Shown piece after piece: positions 14,778 through 21,742 of a stretch of 64,000 bases of DNA. A model generated the notes under the pieces. It ran no database searches and was not told the DNA's origin. It saw only the letters and a program-made list of their open reading frames with translations. Position numbers and translations under genes: made by a program. Positions within the stretch are counted from its first letter, which is position 1; each line of letters begins with the position of its first letter. This DNA is from Komagataeibacter sp. FNDCR2 (GTDB taxonomy: Bacteria; Pseudomonadota; Alphaproteobacteria; Acetobacterales; Acetobacteraceae): NCBI RefSeq assembly GCF_021295395.1, contig NZ_JAIWOU010000001.1, positions 2,299,001 through 2,363,000 on the forward strand, in the 5' to 3' direction.

Positions 14778-14989
14778 TGCCTATTTCACCGTATGACCCG
14801 GAAAATGACCTGGTGCAGCTTTATCGAGTTGGGCAAGGGGGTCCGCTTTATCGTTCCGTTGGCTGGATCACCAGTCCGGCGGTCATTTTGGAAGATGTAG
14901 CGACAGGACAGCAGCATACCGTGGTGATCGGATGCCCGAATGCCGATCGTTATATCCGCCTTATTGATGAACCGGGACAGGAAGCATGA
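14777..14989 (+). CDS. Small phage protein, function unknown
   Basis: The protein has 70 residues. The start shares a base with the ParB-like stop (TGATG), so translation is coupled. The sequence is short strands and turns (LVQLYRVGQGGPLYRSVGWI, QQHTVVIGCPNADRYI), suggesting a small beta-rich fold. No motif was recognised. Confidence 0.6.
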   Translation: MPISPYDPENDLVQLYRVGQGGPLYRSVGWITSPAVILEDVATGQQHTVVIGCPNADRYIRLIDEPGQEA

Positions 14990-15126
14990 TCGAGTCACAT
15001 GATGACATGCGGCCGATGCCGATAATGGACCGCCTGCCGACACCGGTGGAGATGCTTTATGCCATCGTCTTTGCATGCCTGATCTGGGGCCTGCTGATCG
15101 GCATGTGGGTGGTTATGGTGCCATGA
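14986..15126 (+). CDS. 46-residue membrane peptide
   Basis: It starts MIESHDDMRPMPIMDRL and overlaps the previous stop by ATGA. Its last ~27 residues form one strongly hydrophobic span (MLYAIVFACLIWGLLIGMWV). The stop overlaps the next start by ATGA, which is good evidence that this tiny frame is translated. The short acidic N-terminus with a C-terminal span is the layout of small tail-anchored peptides or holin-like inhibitors. The function is unknown. Confidence 0.62.
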   Translation: MIESHDDMRPMPIMDRLPTPVEMLYAIVFACLIWGLLIGMWVVMVP

Positions 15127-15308
15127 CCAGATCAGTAGCATGGCGGGATGGGTATGAGTGGGCCTATTGGCCCACACAGCGTATCGGTGAGAGCGTCAGT
15201 GTTTTCGCCGCGCTGCAATCCCATGGATACGAAATGACCAGTGAGGACGCTCGCCAGTTCATGGCTGGCGCCAATGCCGCACTGGATGAAATGGAGGGGC
15301 GACCGTGA
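15123..15308 (+). CDS. Small phage protein, function unknown
   Basis: The protein has 61 residues and its ATG overlaps the preceding stop. It is Trp/Tyr-rich at the start (VAWRDGYEWAYWPTQRIGES) and has a helical second half ending in AGANAALDEMEG. No domain was recognised. It sits three genes before the integrase in a tightly packed operon. Confidence 0.58.
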   Translation: MTRSVAWRDGYEWAYWPTQRIGESVSVFAALQSHGYEMTSEDARQFMAGANAALDEMEGRP

Positions 15309-15553
15309 TCGGTGCACGGAAACGGGACTGGCGCGAACACCCGATTTTCAGGGGCACTATTCTGGGTAAGGAAGTGTACGACTTCAGCCTGCAACAGGAT
15401 AAGGACGGTAATTATGTCGGTTACCTGTCGGACCCCGGGGGATGCCGCATTTCGATCATTGCCAAGCTTGTGCATCAGGGCGGCAGGCACATGCTGAAAG
15501 GCCGGGGACTGCTGACCGGAACGAACGACACACGGGAGGAGCCTGATGGGTAA
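15305..15553 (+). CDS. Small phage protein, function unknown
   Basis: The protein has 82 residues with a GTG start overlapping the previous stop. It has alternating strands (YDFSLQQDKDGNYVGYLSDP, CRISIIAKLVHQG) and a basic middle. The acidic tail (NDTREEPDG) overlaps the excisionase-like gene by 8 bp. No family was recognised. Confidence 0.58.
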   Translation: MIGARKRDWREHPIFRGTILGKEVYDFSLQQDKDGNYVGYLSDPGGCRISIIAKLVHQGGRHMLKGRGLLTGTNDTREEPDG

Positions 15554-15887
15554 GCGAATCCAGTTACCCCGTGCGGCCGAGCTTCTTGGTGTATCCCTGC
15601 GCCTGACACAGAAGCTGTGCCAGCAGGGTGATCTGAAAGCGTGCAAGGTTGGATCACGCTGGACCACGACCGAGGCCGATATTGCCTCCTACCTTGACAG
15701 ACCAGGACAGATTGAAGAGTGCCCAACGATAAGAACCTCTGGCGCCACGCCAACGGTACGTATTACGCGCGAATCCAGGTCAACGGCCGCGACGTGCGAA
15801 AGTCGCTACGCACAACTGATATCCGGGCAGCTCGCAAACTCCTCAAAAAAGTCGTCGAGCAGGCGGAAAAGCGCCGCGCGGGCATAG
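15546..15887 (+). CDS. Excisionase-like HTH protein, overlapping the integrase gene
   Basis: Residues 1-57 form a winged-helix/MerR-like excisionase domain (LPRAAELLGVSLRLTQKLCQ, CKVGSRWTTTEADIASYL). Such proteins bend DNA at attachment sites and turn integration into excision. The domain should end near residue 58, but no stop occurs until residue 113. The last ~55 codons are read in a different frame over the integrase start and look like low-complexity by-product (Ser/Arg/Thr-rich). A slippery heptamer lies in this overlap. The protein may be made at full length, or some ribosomes may shift into the integrase frame. Confidence 0.72.
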   Translation: MGKRIQLPRAAELLGVSLRLTQKLCQQGDLKACKVGSRWTTTEADIASYLDRPGQIEECPTIRTSGATPTVRITRESRSTAATCESRYAQLISGQLANSSKKSSSRRKSAARA

Positions 15888-16720
15888 CCGAACCAACAGC
15901 CCATACATGGGAAGAGGCAGTGGTCCGCTGGTCTGACCTGCAAATGGCTGATCTGCGGCCGGGGACTCAGAAACGATATCTGACCAGTCTGGGACAGATA
16001 CATCCCTATTTCGCGGGCCGGGACGTTGCCGGCATCACGTCGGTGGATGTTCATGACTATACCGCTGCCCGTATGCGTAAGGGAGCCAGCGGAGCCACGG
16101 TGCGTCGTGACCTCACGATCATGAGCCGTGTCATGAGAGTCGCCCGGCGCGCGGGATGGGTCACAGCGAATCCGGTGCCGGAAGAAATGGAAGAAATACC
16201 CGAACGGCGCGAGCCGATTCGGCCTGTGCCGATTCGTGCCCTGGCGAAGCTGACCCGGCGCGCACCAGATGGCTTTCGTGATCTGATCCGCTTTCTTGCC
16301 CGGACAGGCTGCCGGCAGGAGGAAGCGGCTTCGCTGGAGTGGTCACAGCTTGATCTACGATCCGTGCCGGCCACCTGCACATTTTCCCGGACGAAGACGC
16401 GATCACCCCGTGTGATAGAGCTGACATCCCGGCAGGCGAATGAGTTGCGTCGCATTCTACGCTCGCCCGATTCGCCCTATGTCTTTCGCTCTCCACAAGG
16501 GCAACGCTATAAAAACGTGCCAGGGAGGTTTCGGGTGCTTCTTCGGAAGGCTCTCGGTGCCGAGGGAGATGTCTTTCGCTGTCACGATCTGCGGCATACC
16601 TATGCAATTCGTGCATTGCAGCAAAAGAGGTCAATCTATGATGTGGCCCGTCAACTAGGACATAGTTCTGTCAAAACTACGGAACGGTATGCCGGCTGGC
16701 TAAGCCAACCAATGCGGTGA
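15719..16720 (+). CDS. int: Tyrosine-type site-specific integrase
   Basis: The protein has 333 residues from a GTG at 15719 inside the excisionase-like gene. The N-terminal ~60 residues form an arm-binding domain (GTYYARIQVNGRDVRKSLRT), followed by a SAM-like core-binding domain (~60-150). The catalytic domain shows RFLARTGCRQEEAASLEW (Arg), KTRSP (Lys), HDLRHTYAIRALQ (H-x-x-R) and LGHSSVKTTERYAG (His and Tyr). All catalytic residues are present. It is the last gene of the rightward operon and lies about 100 bp from the tRNA-Thr attachment site, so it surely catalysed the insertion. Confidence 0.95.
   Translation: MPNDKNLWRHANGTYYARIQVNGRDVRKSLRTTDIRAARKLLKKVVEQAEKRRAGIAEPTAHTWEEAVVRWSDLQMADLRPGTQKRYLTSLGQIHPYFAGRDVAGITSVDVHDYTAARMRKGASGATVRRDLTIMSRVMRVARRAGWVTANPVPEEMEEIPERREPIRPVPIRALAKLTRRAPDGFRDLIRFLARTGCRQEEAASLEWSQLDLRSVPATCTFSRTKTRSPRVIELTSRQANELRRILRSPDSPYVFRSPQGQRYKNVPGRFRVLLRKALGAEGDVFRCHDLRHTYAIRALQQKRSIYDVARQLGHSSVKTTERYAGWLSQPMR
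15845..15851 (+). other. Slippery heptamer A-AAA-AAG in the excisionase/integrase overlap
   Basis: In the excisionase frame the codons read TCA AAA AAG, which places A AAA AAG in the exact register for -1 ribosomal frameshifting. A shift there enters the integrase frame and would fuse the HTH domain to the integrase core. The zero-frame stop follows about 36 bases later. The same bases encode Leu-Lys-Lys in the integrase, so chance is a real alternative. Confidence 0.35.
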
Positions 16721-16721
16721 A

Positions 16722-16750
16722 GCCGTCATAAATGCCGTCATAAATTATGA
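16722..16750. repeat. Tandem GCCGTCATAAAT repeat with palindrome next to the attachment site
   Basis: GCCGTCATAAAT is present twice in tandem (16722-16733, 16734-16745). The second copy runs into the perfect palindrome TCATAA-A-TTATGA (16738-16750). It lies between the integrase stop and the tRNA-Thr fragment, where arm-type integrase or excisionase sites are expected. The AT-rich stretch up to 16821 completes this probable attachment arm. Confidence 0.5.
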
Positions 16751-16821
16751 TGCTAACTCCCGCATCCAATAAATATTGTTCTATATCATAAGCTTACGAA
16801 AGTAATTGTTTTTTGTTATAA

Positions 16822-16869
16822 GGTTTTGTAAACCGAAGGCCGGGGGTTCAAATCCCTCACCCGGCACCA
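16822..16869 (+). other. Attachment site: displaced 3' part of tRNA-Thr(TGT)
   Basis: The bases fit a tRNA from the anticodon stem to the end: loop with TGT at positions 34-36, T-arm GGGGG-TTCAAAT-CCCTC, acceptor ACCCGGC, then A and CCA (16867-16869). The anticodon stem loses pairing upstream of GGT, and no D-arm or 5' acceptor precedes it, so this is a fragment. Integrases that use tRNA 3' ends leave exactly such a displaced piece at one junction, while the intact tRNA is rebuilt at the other. The intact gene should therefore lie beyond the left window edge. Confidence 0.85.
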
Positions 16870-16935
16870 TCGAATTTTTTCCGACCAGTCTGTCCGGCCC
16901 ATGCAGTCCAACAGGGACGGGGCCTTATTCATAAG

Positions 16936-17000
16936 GAAGTTTTTGGTGAAGCTTTTTCCAGAAAGCTTCAGGGAACGCCGCATTACTGGAAAAACTCGGT
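16936..17000 (+). repeat. Dispersed stem-loop repeat, copy A
   Basis: The copy starts GGAAGTTTTTGGTGAAGC and contains the 9-bp stem TGAAGCTTT (16947-16955) / AAAGCTTCA (16962-16970), then GGGAACGCCGC. It matches the reverse strand of 50576-50645. The second stem is degenerate here. It lies 67 bp downstream of the tRNA-Thr fragment in the same orientation. Confidence 0.7.
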
Positions 17001-17037
17001 GCCCAAAAACTTTTATTACGGATATCAACTGGTTATA

Positions 17038-17931
17038 ATGATCTTTATTATTGTAAACCCATGTGCCGGGGGCCACCGGTCTGGGCGGGTGGCCCGTTTT
17101 GCACACCATCTGCGGCAGGCCGGGCTTGATGTCGAGATCGGGCATACCCGCTTCAGGGGGCACGCCACGGTGCTGGCCCGCGCCGCCGCGCAAACGCCTG
17201 GCTGCACGCATATCGTGGCGGCGGGAGGGGATGGAACCATTGCCGAAGTGGCCGAAGGAATGGCGGGTTCCGACTGTGTGCTGGCCATCCTGCCGCTGGG
17301 AACGGCGAATGTACTGGCGCGTGAACTGGCACTCCCCTTCGATGATGCGTTGACGGCCCGTATCATCGCGGCGGGGGGCAGCAGGACCATCTGGCCGGGG
17401 CGGCTCCAGTCCAGCGCATGGGATGGGCTTTTCGTACAGATGGTGGGGGTCGGGTTTGACGCCCATGTGGTGCATGGCGTCTCCACCCGGCTGAAGAATG
17501 CCGTCGGGCGCATGGCCTATGTCGTGAGCATGCTCGGCGCGCTGCGGCAGTACCGTTTCCCCACCATGACGGTCATGGTGGATGGCGTGGCGCATGAGGC
17601 GGTCTCGGCCATCATATCCAAAGGCGCGCGGTACGGCGGGAAATATGTTCTGGCCCCGCATTCGATGCAGGGGGAGCAGCGGTTTTGTGTCGTCCTGTTC
17701 CACGTTGCCGGGATCGGGGCAGTGTTGCGTGCCGGTTTCGCCCTGTTGCGCGGTACCCTGGCGCGGCAGAAAGGCGTTACGATCCTGACGGGCCGGAGGG
17801 TTGAAATCCCCGCGCGCCCCGCCCTGCCCGTGCAGGGCGATGGGGATGCGCGTGGCTTTACGCCGCTGCGTATCGACATATCCGACCGCCCCCTTCGCGT
17901 TGCGGTCGCGTTGACCGGCGGGGAAGGGTGA
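17038..17931 (+). CDS. Diacylglycerol/lipid kinase (YegS/DAGK family)
   Basis: The protein has 297 residues from the ATG at 17038; an earlier in-frame start at 16999 would read repeat-derived sequence. It probably phosphorylates diacylglycerol or a related lipid at the inner membrane with ATP. The catalytic signature is clear: FIIVNPCAGGHRSGR at the N-terminus, VAAGGDGTIAEVAEG (~residues 62-76) with the GGDGT nucleotide loop, and PLGTANVLAREL (~90-101). The C-terminal domain contains VQMVGVGFDAHVV. It is the first chromosomal gene outside the element. Confidence 0.88.
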   Translation: MIFIIVNPCAGGHRSGRVARFAHHLRQAGLDVEIGHTRFRGHATVLARAAAQTPGCTHIVAAGGDGTIAEVAEGMAGSDCVLAILPLGTANVLARELALPFDDALTARIIAAGGSRTIWPGRLQSSAWDGLFVQMVGVGFDAHVVHGVSTRLKNAVGRMAYVVSMLGALRQYRFPTMTVMVDGVAHEAVSAIISKGARYGGKYVLAPHSMQGEQRFCVVLFHVAGIGAVLRAGFALLRGTLARQKGVTILTGRRVEIPARPALPVQGDGDARGFTPLRIDISDRPLRVAVALTGGEG

Positions 17932-17983
17932 AAAATGCCGGATGACCGCGGGCTTCCGGCCATCCGCGCCATGCCCGGCCCGG

Positions 17984-18538
17984 TTATGGGAAAAGGTGCT
18001 GGCGCCATGCCTCCACGGTATCGCCGCTGCTCATGGCCGGGTCGATCAGGCCATCGACCATGAAGGTCGGTGAGACGTGAATGCCATTCTGGCGGGCGTA
18101 TTTACACTGCCATTTGATGGCTTTCTGCAGTTCAGGCACCGCGAAGGCCGCAGCCAGCGCGATGCCGCTGTACTTTTCGATCCGGCGGATGATGTCGTTG
18201 GGCGTGGCGTCCATGTTGGGGCCGGCGCAGTGATCGGTAAATTCGAATTCCTCCCGATGCGCGCCAATCGCGGCCATGACGGCGCGGGCGCTCTCCCTGC
18301 CGCCTTCCAGCGTGGCGGCCGCGAGGATGCACCGCACAATCACGCCGGAAAACATATGCCATGGCTGGGAATGCAGGCGGACCCGGATCGTGAGCCGGTC
18401 CGCGCCCACGGTGGTAAGCAGGTCACCAAGCTTGTTGAAGGCCCGGACGGAAAAAGGGCAGGTGGGTTCCACAAAAACATCCAGGACCTTTGGCCCGTGC
18501 CCCCATTCAAGCGGGTCGATATGCAGGGATGTGGACAT
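17984..18538 (-). CDS. DsbA-like thioredoxin-fold protein with a CPFS site
   Basis: The protein has 184 residues from the ATG at 18538, chosen for the strong GGAAGGAAG upstream; the frame stays open to 18682. The thioredoxin fold is seen from VLDVFVEPTCPFSVRAFNKL (~residues 16-35) and the cis-Pro loop HVSPTFMVDGLID (~160-172), with a helical insert between them. The usual CxxC is CPFS, so only one catalytic Cys remains. There is no signal peptide, so it is cytoplasmic, more like a glutathione-transferase-type or peroxidase-type relative than a disulfide oxidase. Its substrate is unknown. Confidence 0.75.
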   Translation of the reverse strand: MSTSLHIDPLEWGHGPKVLDVFVEPTCPFSVRAFNKLGDLLTTVGADRLTIRVRLHSQPWHMFSGVIVRCILAAATLEGGRESARAVMAAIGAHREEFEFTDHCAGPNMDATPNDIIRRIEKYSGIALAAAFAVPELQKAIKWQCKYARQNGIHVSPTFMVDGLIDPAMSSGDTVEAWRQHLFP

Positions 18539-18720
18539 GCTTGCGCTTCCTTCCTCAGGGTTGCGGGTTCGGTGTATGCCTGTGAGCTTATCCCTACACG
18601 ATGGTCCGTGGCTTTTAAAAAAGGCGGATAAATCGCGTTTCCCATTTTCCATCATATGGGCATCTTCCCCAAAAGCCTGCATAAGCGAAACGTCTTTATG
18701 TTCCTGTAAGGTGGTGATGC

Positions 18721-20088
18721 ATGGCCCGCGCCCTTTTGCTCAAGAATGCGCTGCGTCTGGTAACGATGGACGCCCAAAGGCGGGAAATCGAAGGGGGGTG
18801 GATCCTTGTGCATGACCGGCAGGTCACGGCCATAGGCACCCCCACCGACCCGCTGCCCGCAGCCGATGAGGTGCTGGACATGACCGGGCATGTGGTGATG
18901 CCGGGCATGGTCAATACCCACCACCATATGTACCAGACCCTGACACGGGTTATTCCGGCGGCGCAGGATGCCTCGCTTTTCGGGTGGTTGCAGGCGCTTT
19001 ATCCCATATGGGCGGGGCTGACGCCGGAAATGATCCGTGTTTCGGCCTGCACGGCCATGACGGAACTGCTGTGGTCCGGCTGCACGACCAGCAGCGACCA
19101 TCTGTACCTGTTCCCCAATGGCGCGCGGCTTGATGATGAAATCGAGGCCGCGACCGAAATGGGCATGCGCTTTCACGCGGCGCGCGGGGCGATGAGCGTG
19201 GGCGAAAGCCAGGGCGGCCTGCCACCCGACCGCGTGGTGGAAAATGAGGACGCGATTCTGGCGGATACCCAGCGCGTGATCGAAGCCTATCACGACCCCG
19301 CACCCCTTGCGATGCAGCGGATTGCCGTCGCCCCCTGTTCGCCCTTTTCCGTCAGCCGGGATCTCATGCGCAACGCCGCCGCACTTGCGCGCGCAACCGG
19401 GACCATGCTGCATACCCATCTGGCGGAAAACGCCAGCGATATCGCCTATAGCCGCGAAAAATTCAACATGACCCCCGCCGAATACGCCGAGGACACCGGC
19501 TGGATCGGCAGCGATGTCTGGCATGCCCACTGCGTACGTCTGGATGATGCGGGTATCCGCCGGTTTGGCGCGACCCATACCGGCATGGCCCATTGCCCGT
19601 GTTCCAACATGCGGCTGGGATCGGGGATCGCGCCGGTGCGGCGGATGGTGGCGTCGGGCATGCGCGTGGGGCTGGGGGTGGATGGTTCCGCGTCCAACGA
19701 TGGCAGTCACATGCTGGGTGAAGCCCGTCAGGCCATGCTGCTGGGCCGCCTGATCGAAACACCGGACAACCAGCCCATGATGCGGGCGCGTGAGGTGCTG
19801 GAACTGGCCACGCGCGGCGGGGCCGCCGTACTCGGGCGCGACGATATCGGGCATCTGGCGCCCGGTATGGCGGCTGACATCGTTGCCTTCGACCTGCGCG
19901 GGATCGACCATGCGGGCGCGCAGGCGGATCCGGTGGCGGCGCTGGTTTTCTGTACCCCGCGCCGTGTGTCATGTACCATCGTGAATGGGCGGGTCCTGAT
20001 CCGCGATGGTGCGTTTACCGACCATGACCCGGCCCGTCTGGCCCGGCGGCACAATGAACTGGCGCGTGAGCTTCTGGAAAAAGCCTGA
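18721..20088 (+). CDS. 8-oxoguanine deaminase (amidohydrolase)
   Basis: The protein has 455 residues. It probably deaminates 8-oxoguanine to urate, clearing oxidised purine bases in the cytoplasm. The amidohydrolase metal ligands are visible: VNTHHHMYQTLTR (~61-73), MLHTHLAEN (~223-231), VWHAHC (~256-261) and GVDGSASNDGSHM (~320-332). The NTHHHMYQTLTR box is what I know from 8-oxoguanine deaminases, rather than from guanine deaminase or atrazine chlorohydrolase, its closest relatives. It stands alone between divergent and convergent neighbours. Confidence 0.83.
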   Translation: MARALLLKNALRLVTMDAQRREIEGGWILVHDRQVTAIGTPTDPLPAADEVLDMTGHVVMPGMVNTHHHMYQTLTRVIPAAQDASLFGWLQALYPIWAGLTPEMIRVSACTAMTELLWSGCTTSSDHLYLFPNGARLDDEIEAATEMGMRFHAARGAMSVGESQGGLPPDRVVENEDAILADTQRVIEAYHDPAPLAMQRIAVAPCSPFSVSRDLMRNAAALARATGTMLHTHLAENASDIAYSREKFNMTPAEYAEDTGWIGSDVWHAHCVRLDDAGIRRFGATHTGMAHCPCSNMRLGSGIAPVRRMVASGMRVGLGVDGSASNDGSHMLGEARQAMLLGRLIETPDNQPMMRAREVLELATRGGAAVLGRDDIGHLAPGMAADIVAFDLRGIDHAGAQADPVAALVFCTPRRVSCTIVNGRVLIRDGAFTDHDPARLARRHNELARELLEKA

Positions 20089-20103
20089 ACCGCGCGTGCC
20101 CGT

Positions 20104-20934
20104 TCAGCCCATGTCCTGTGGGGGCTGGCGCCGCCGATAGGCGCGGTAACCCCTGCGCCCCAGGAACCTCATGGTCGGCAGGCTGAGATTGAGAAGCTTC
20201 ATGGAGAAGAGACAGGCATGGGTGAATGCCTTGTCGAATACGGAACTGAAAACCTCGCGGCTGCTCCGCTCACAGCACTGCATTATCCGTTTCGCGGTAA
20301 TGTCCGGATCCTGTGGTGGGTCGATAAAGTTGTATATCGAGCCACCGGACTCCATTTCCCGGCTCAACATGGGCGTATTGACGCTGGCGGGGTAGATGGA
20401 GCTTACCTGTATGCGCCGGGGTCTCAGCTCCTGTTCCAGCGCACGGGCAAATCCGCGCAGGCCGAATTTTGCCGCCGTATAGACACTGCTGCCCGCCAGC
20501 GGAAAGATGGCCGCCATTGAATTGACGAATACGATGTGACCCCCACGCCCCATGGCAGGCAGCAGGTAGTTTGTCAGTTCAACGGGGGCGGTCAGGTCAA
20601 CGGCGATCTGGCGTGCGATTGTCGTGCTGTCCAGTTGTCCCACATTCTGGGGCGAGATCACGCCCGCGCAATGCACCAGCACGTCAATCCGCGGTGCGTC
20701 CTTCATGATTGTGGATGCTGCCTGATGGATGCTGCCTGTATCGGTCAGGTCACAGGTTATGGCGGTTACGCCCGGCATGTCCCGACCTGTCTGGCGTGAG
20801 AGCAGGATAACGGAATAGTCGCGCGCGATCATGTGCCGCACCAGCGCCTGCCCGATCCCCCCCGTAGCCCCGGTCACAACGGCGACCCTGCGGGTGGAGG
20901 GGGCTGTTTTTCCGTTCAAATCACTATTTTTCAA
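20104..20934 (-). CDS. Short-chain dehydrogenase/reductase (classical SDR)
   Basis: The protein has 276 residues. It is an NAD(P)-dependent oxidoreductase with a Rossmann fold: VVTGATGGIGQAL (~19-31), VHCAGVISPQN (NAG-type motif, ~86), VFVNSMAAIFPLAGSSVYTA (~134-153) and the YTAAK catalytic pair. The C-terminus is basic (RFLGRRGYRAYRRRQ), which could hold it at membranes. The substrate cannot be predicted. It converges on the deaminase gene, with 15 bp between the stops. Confidence 0.85.
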   Translation of the reverse strand: MKNSDLNGKTAPSTRRVAVVTGATGGIGQALVRHMIARDYSVILLSRQTGRDMPGVTAITCDLTDTGSIHQAASTIMKDAPRIDVLVHCAGVISPQNVGQLDSTTIARQIAVDLTAPVELTNYLLPAMGRGGHIVFVNSMAAIFPLAGSSVYTAAKFGLRGFARALEQELRPRRIQVSSIYPASVNTPMLSREMESGGSIYNFIDPPQDPDITAKRIMQCCERSSREVFSSVFDKAFTHACLFSMKLLNLSLPTMRFLGRRGYRAYRRRQPPQDMG

Positions 20935-21507
20935 TGATTCTCTTACTTCCTTGCCCGTCAGGCTTCGTCACCGGGTCAGATAGCCTGCAACGCGGAGGAG
21001 TGTTTTCCGTTGCCTGATTTGGTCCATGTTATCTGGAACATAACAATCCGTCGATAACTCTGTATCATTTTGTGACCATGATCCGGCAACAGGTGATAGG
21101 GAAGGGCCGTTTACGAATATTATATATTCTTTAACCATGGAGCCAGTGGAAAGGAAAACAGGAGACTATCCGGGAATATTTTGAATTTCTGTCAGTATTT
21201 AGTGCTGGCTCATAACAGTTTTCATGATAATGATTTGTAAAATATTTATGAAATTCTGAATTAGTCAGTCATGAGTATCAAAATAAATAAAATTGCAGTA
21301 TTTCTAATTTTATTTATTTTATAAATGAATTTTATGAAGCGTAAGCCATCTTAATTACAAGAAATTGTCGTGCCGTTATGTTTCATTTTTGGAAAATAAG
21401 CGAAATCATGGCGGGTAGGACAGGACACCGCAATCCAAAATTACTGCAAACTTTGTCAATATTATTTGCTGTATTTATCCCACATCGGGGGAAGCCCTGC
21501 AGGGGCA
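20935..21507. other. AT-rich gene-free stretch beside tRNA-Ser
   Basis: About 570 bp carry no convincing coding frame on either strand. From about 21100 to 21480 the DNA is much richer in A and T than the rest of the window, including runs such as TATTATATATTC and AAATAAATAAAATT. It lies directly downstream of tRNA-Ser, a common landing site, so it may be a remnant of a lost island. A small RNA or a long upstream control region for the SDR is also possible. Confidence 0.5.
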
Positions 21508-21598
21508 TGGCGGAGAGAGTGGGATTCGAACCCACGGTACGCTATTAACGTACACACGCTTTCCAAGCGTGCGCCTTAAGCCGCTCGGCCATCTCTCC
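21508..21598 (-). tRNA. tRNA-Ser (anticodon GGA)
   Basis: The minus strand folds as a 91-nt class II tRNA: acceptor GGAGAGA / TCTCTCC plus G and encoded CCA, D-arm GGCCGAGCGGCTTAAGGC, anticodon arm CGCTTGGAAAGCG with GGA, a long variable arm (TGTACG...CGTACC), and the T-loop GGTTCGAATCC. The long variable arm confirms a serine tRNA. It lies between an AT-rich spacer and lepA. Confidence 0.95.
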
Positions 21599-21742
21599 AG
21601 CCGTTACCGGTTTCAGGCCACCCGGTCGGGTGGCTGTGTCCGATGCGTGCGGAACATATCACCAATTTCCGGCGGCGCAAGAGGAAAACGTCCTCTCCAT
21701 TCCCGCCAGCCATAACGGTGTCATGACCGGCGGGAAAAGGGG

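Larger units (their letters stand above)
1..16869. mobile_element. Integrated prophage or phage-satellite element, left end outside window
   Basis: The stretch contains HK97-type head and packaging genes, a primase, a helicase, a repressor/Cro pair, a ParB-like protein, an excisionase-like protein and a tyrosine integrase, and it ends at a displaced 3' fragment of a tRNA-Thr gene. These are the hallmarks of a site-specifically integrated temperate element. Genes left of about 10.7 kb point left and those right of it point right, so regulation is central. The head genes run off the left edge, so its size, tail content and second attachment site cannot be judged. No tail, baseplate, holin or endolysin gene was seen. 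It may be a full siphovirus-like prophage or a capsid-forming satellite. Confidence 0.93.

Noticed and set aside
16822-16869. A functional tRNA-Thr gene
   Set aside because: Only the 3' half is present; there is no D-arm or 5' acceptor, and the anticodon stem does not pair at its base.
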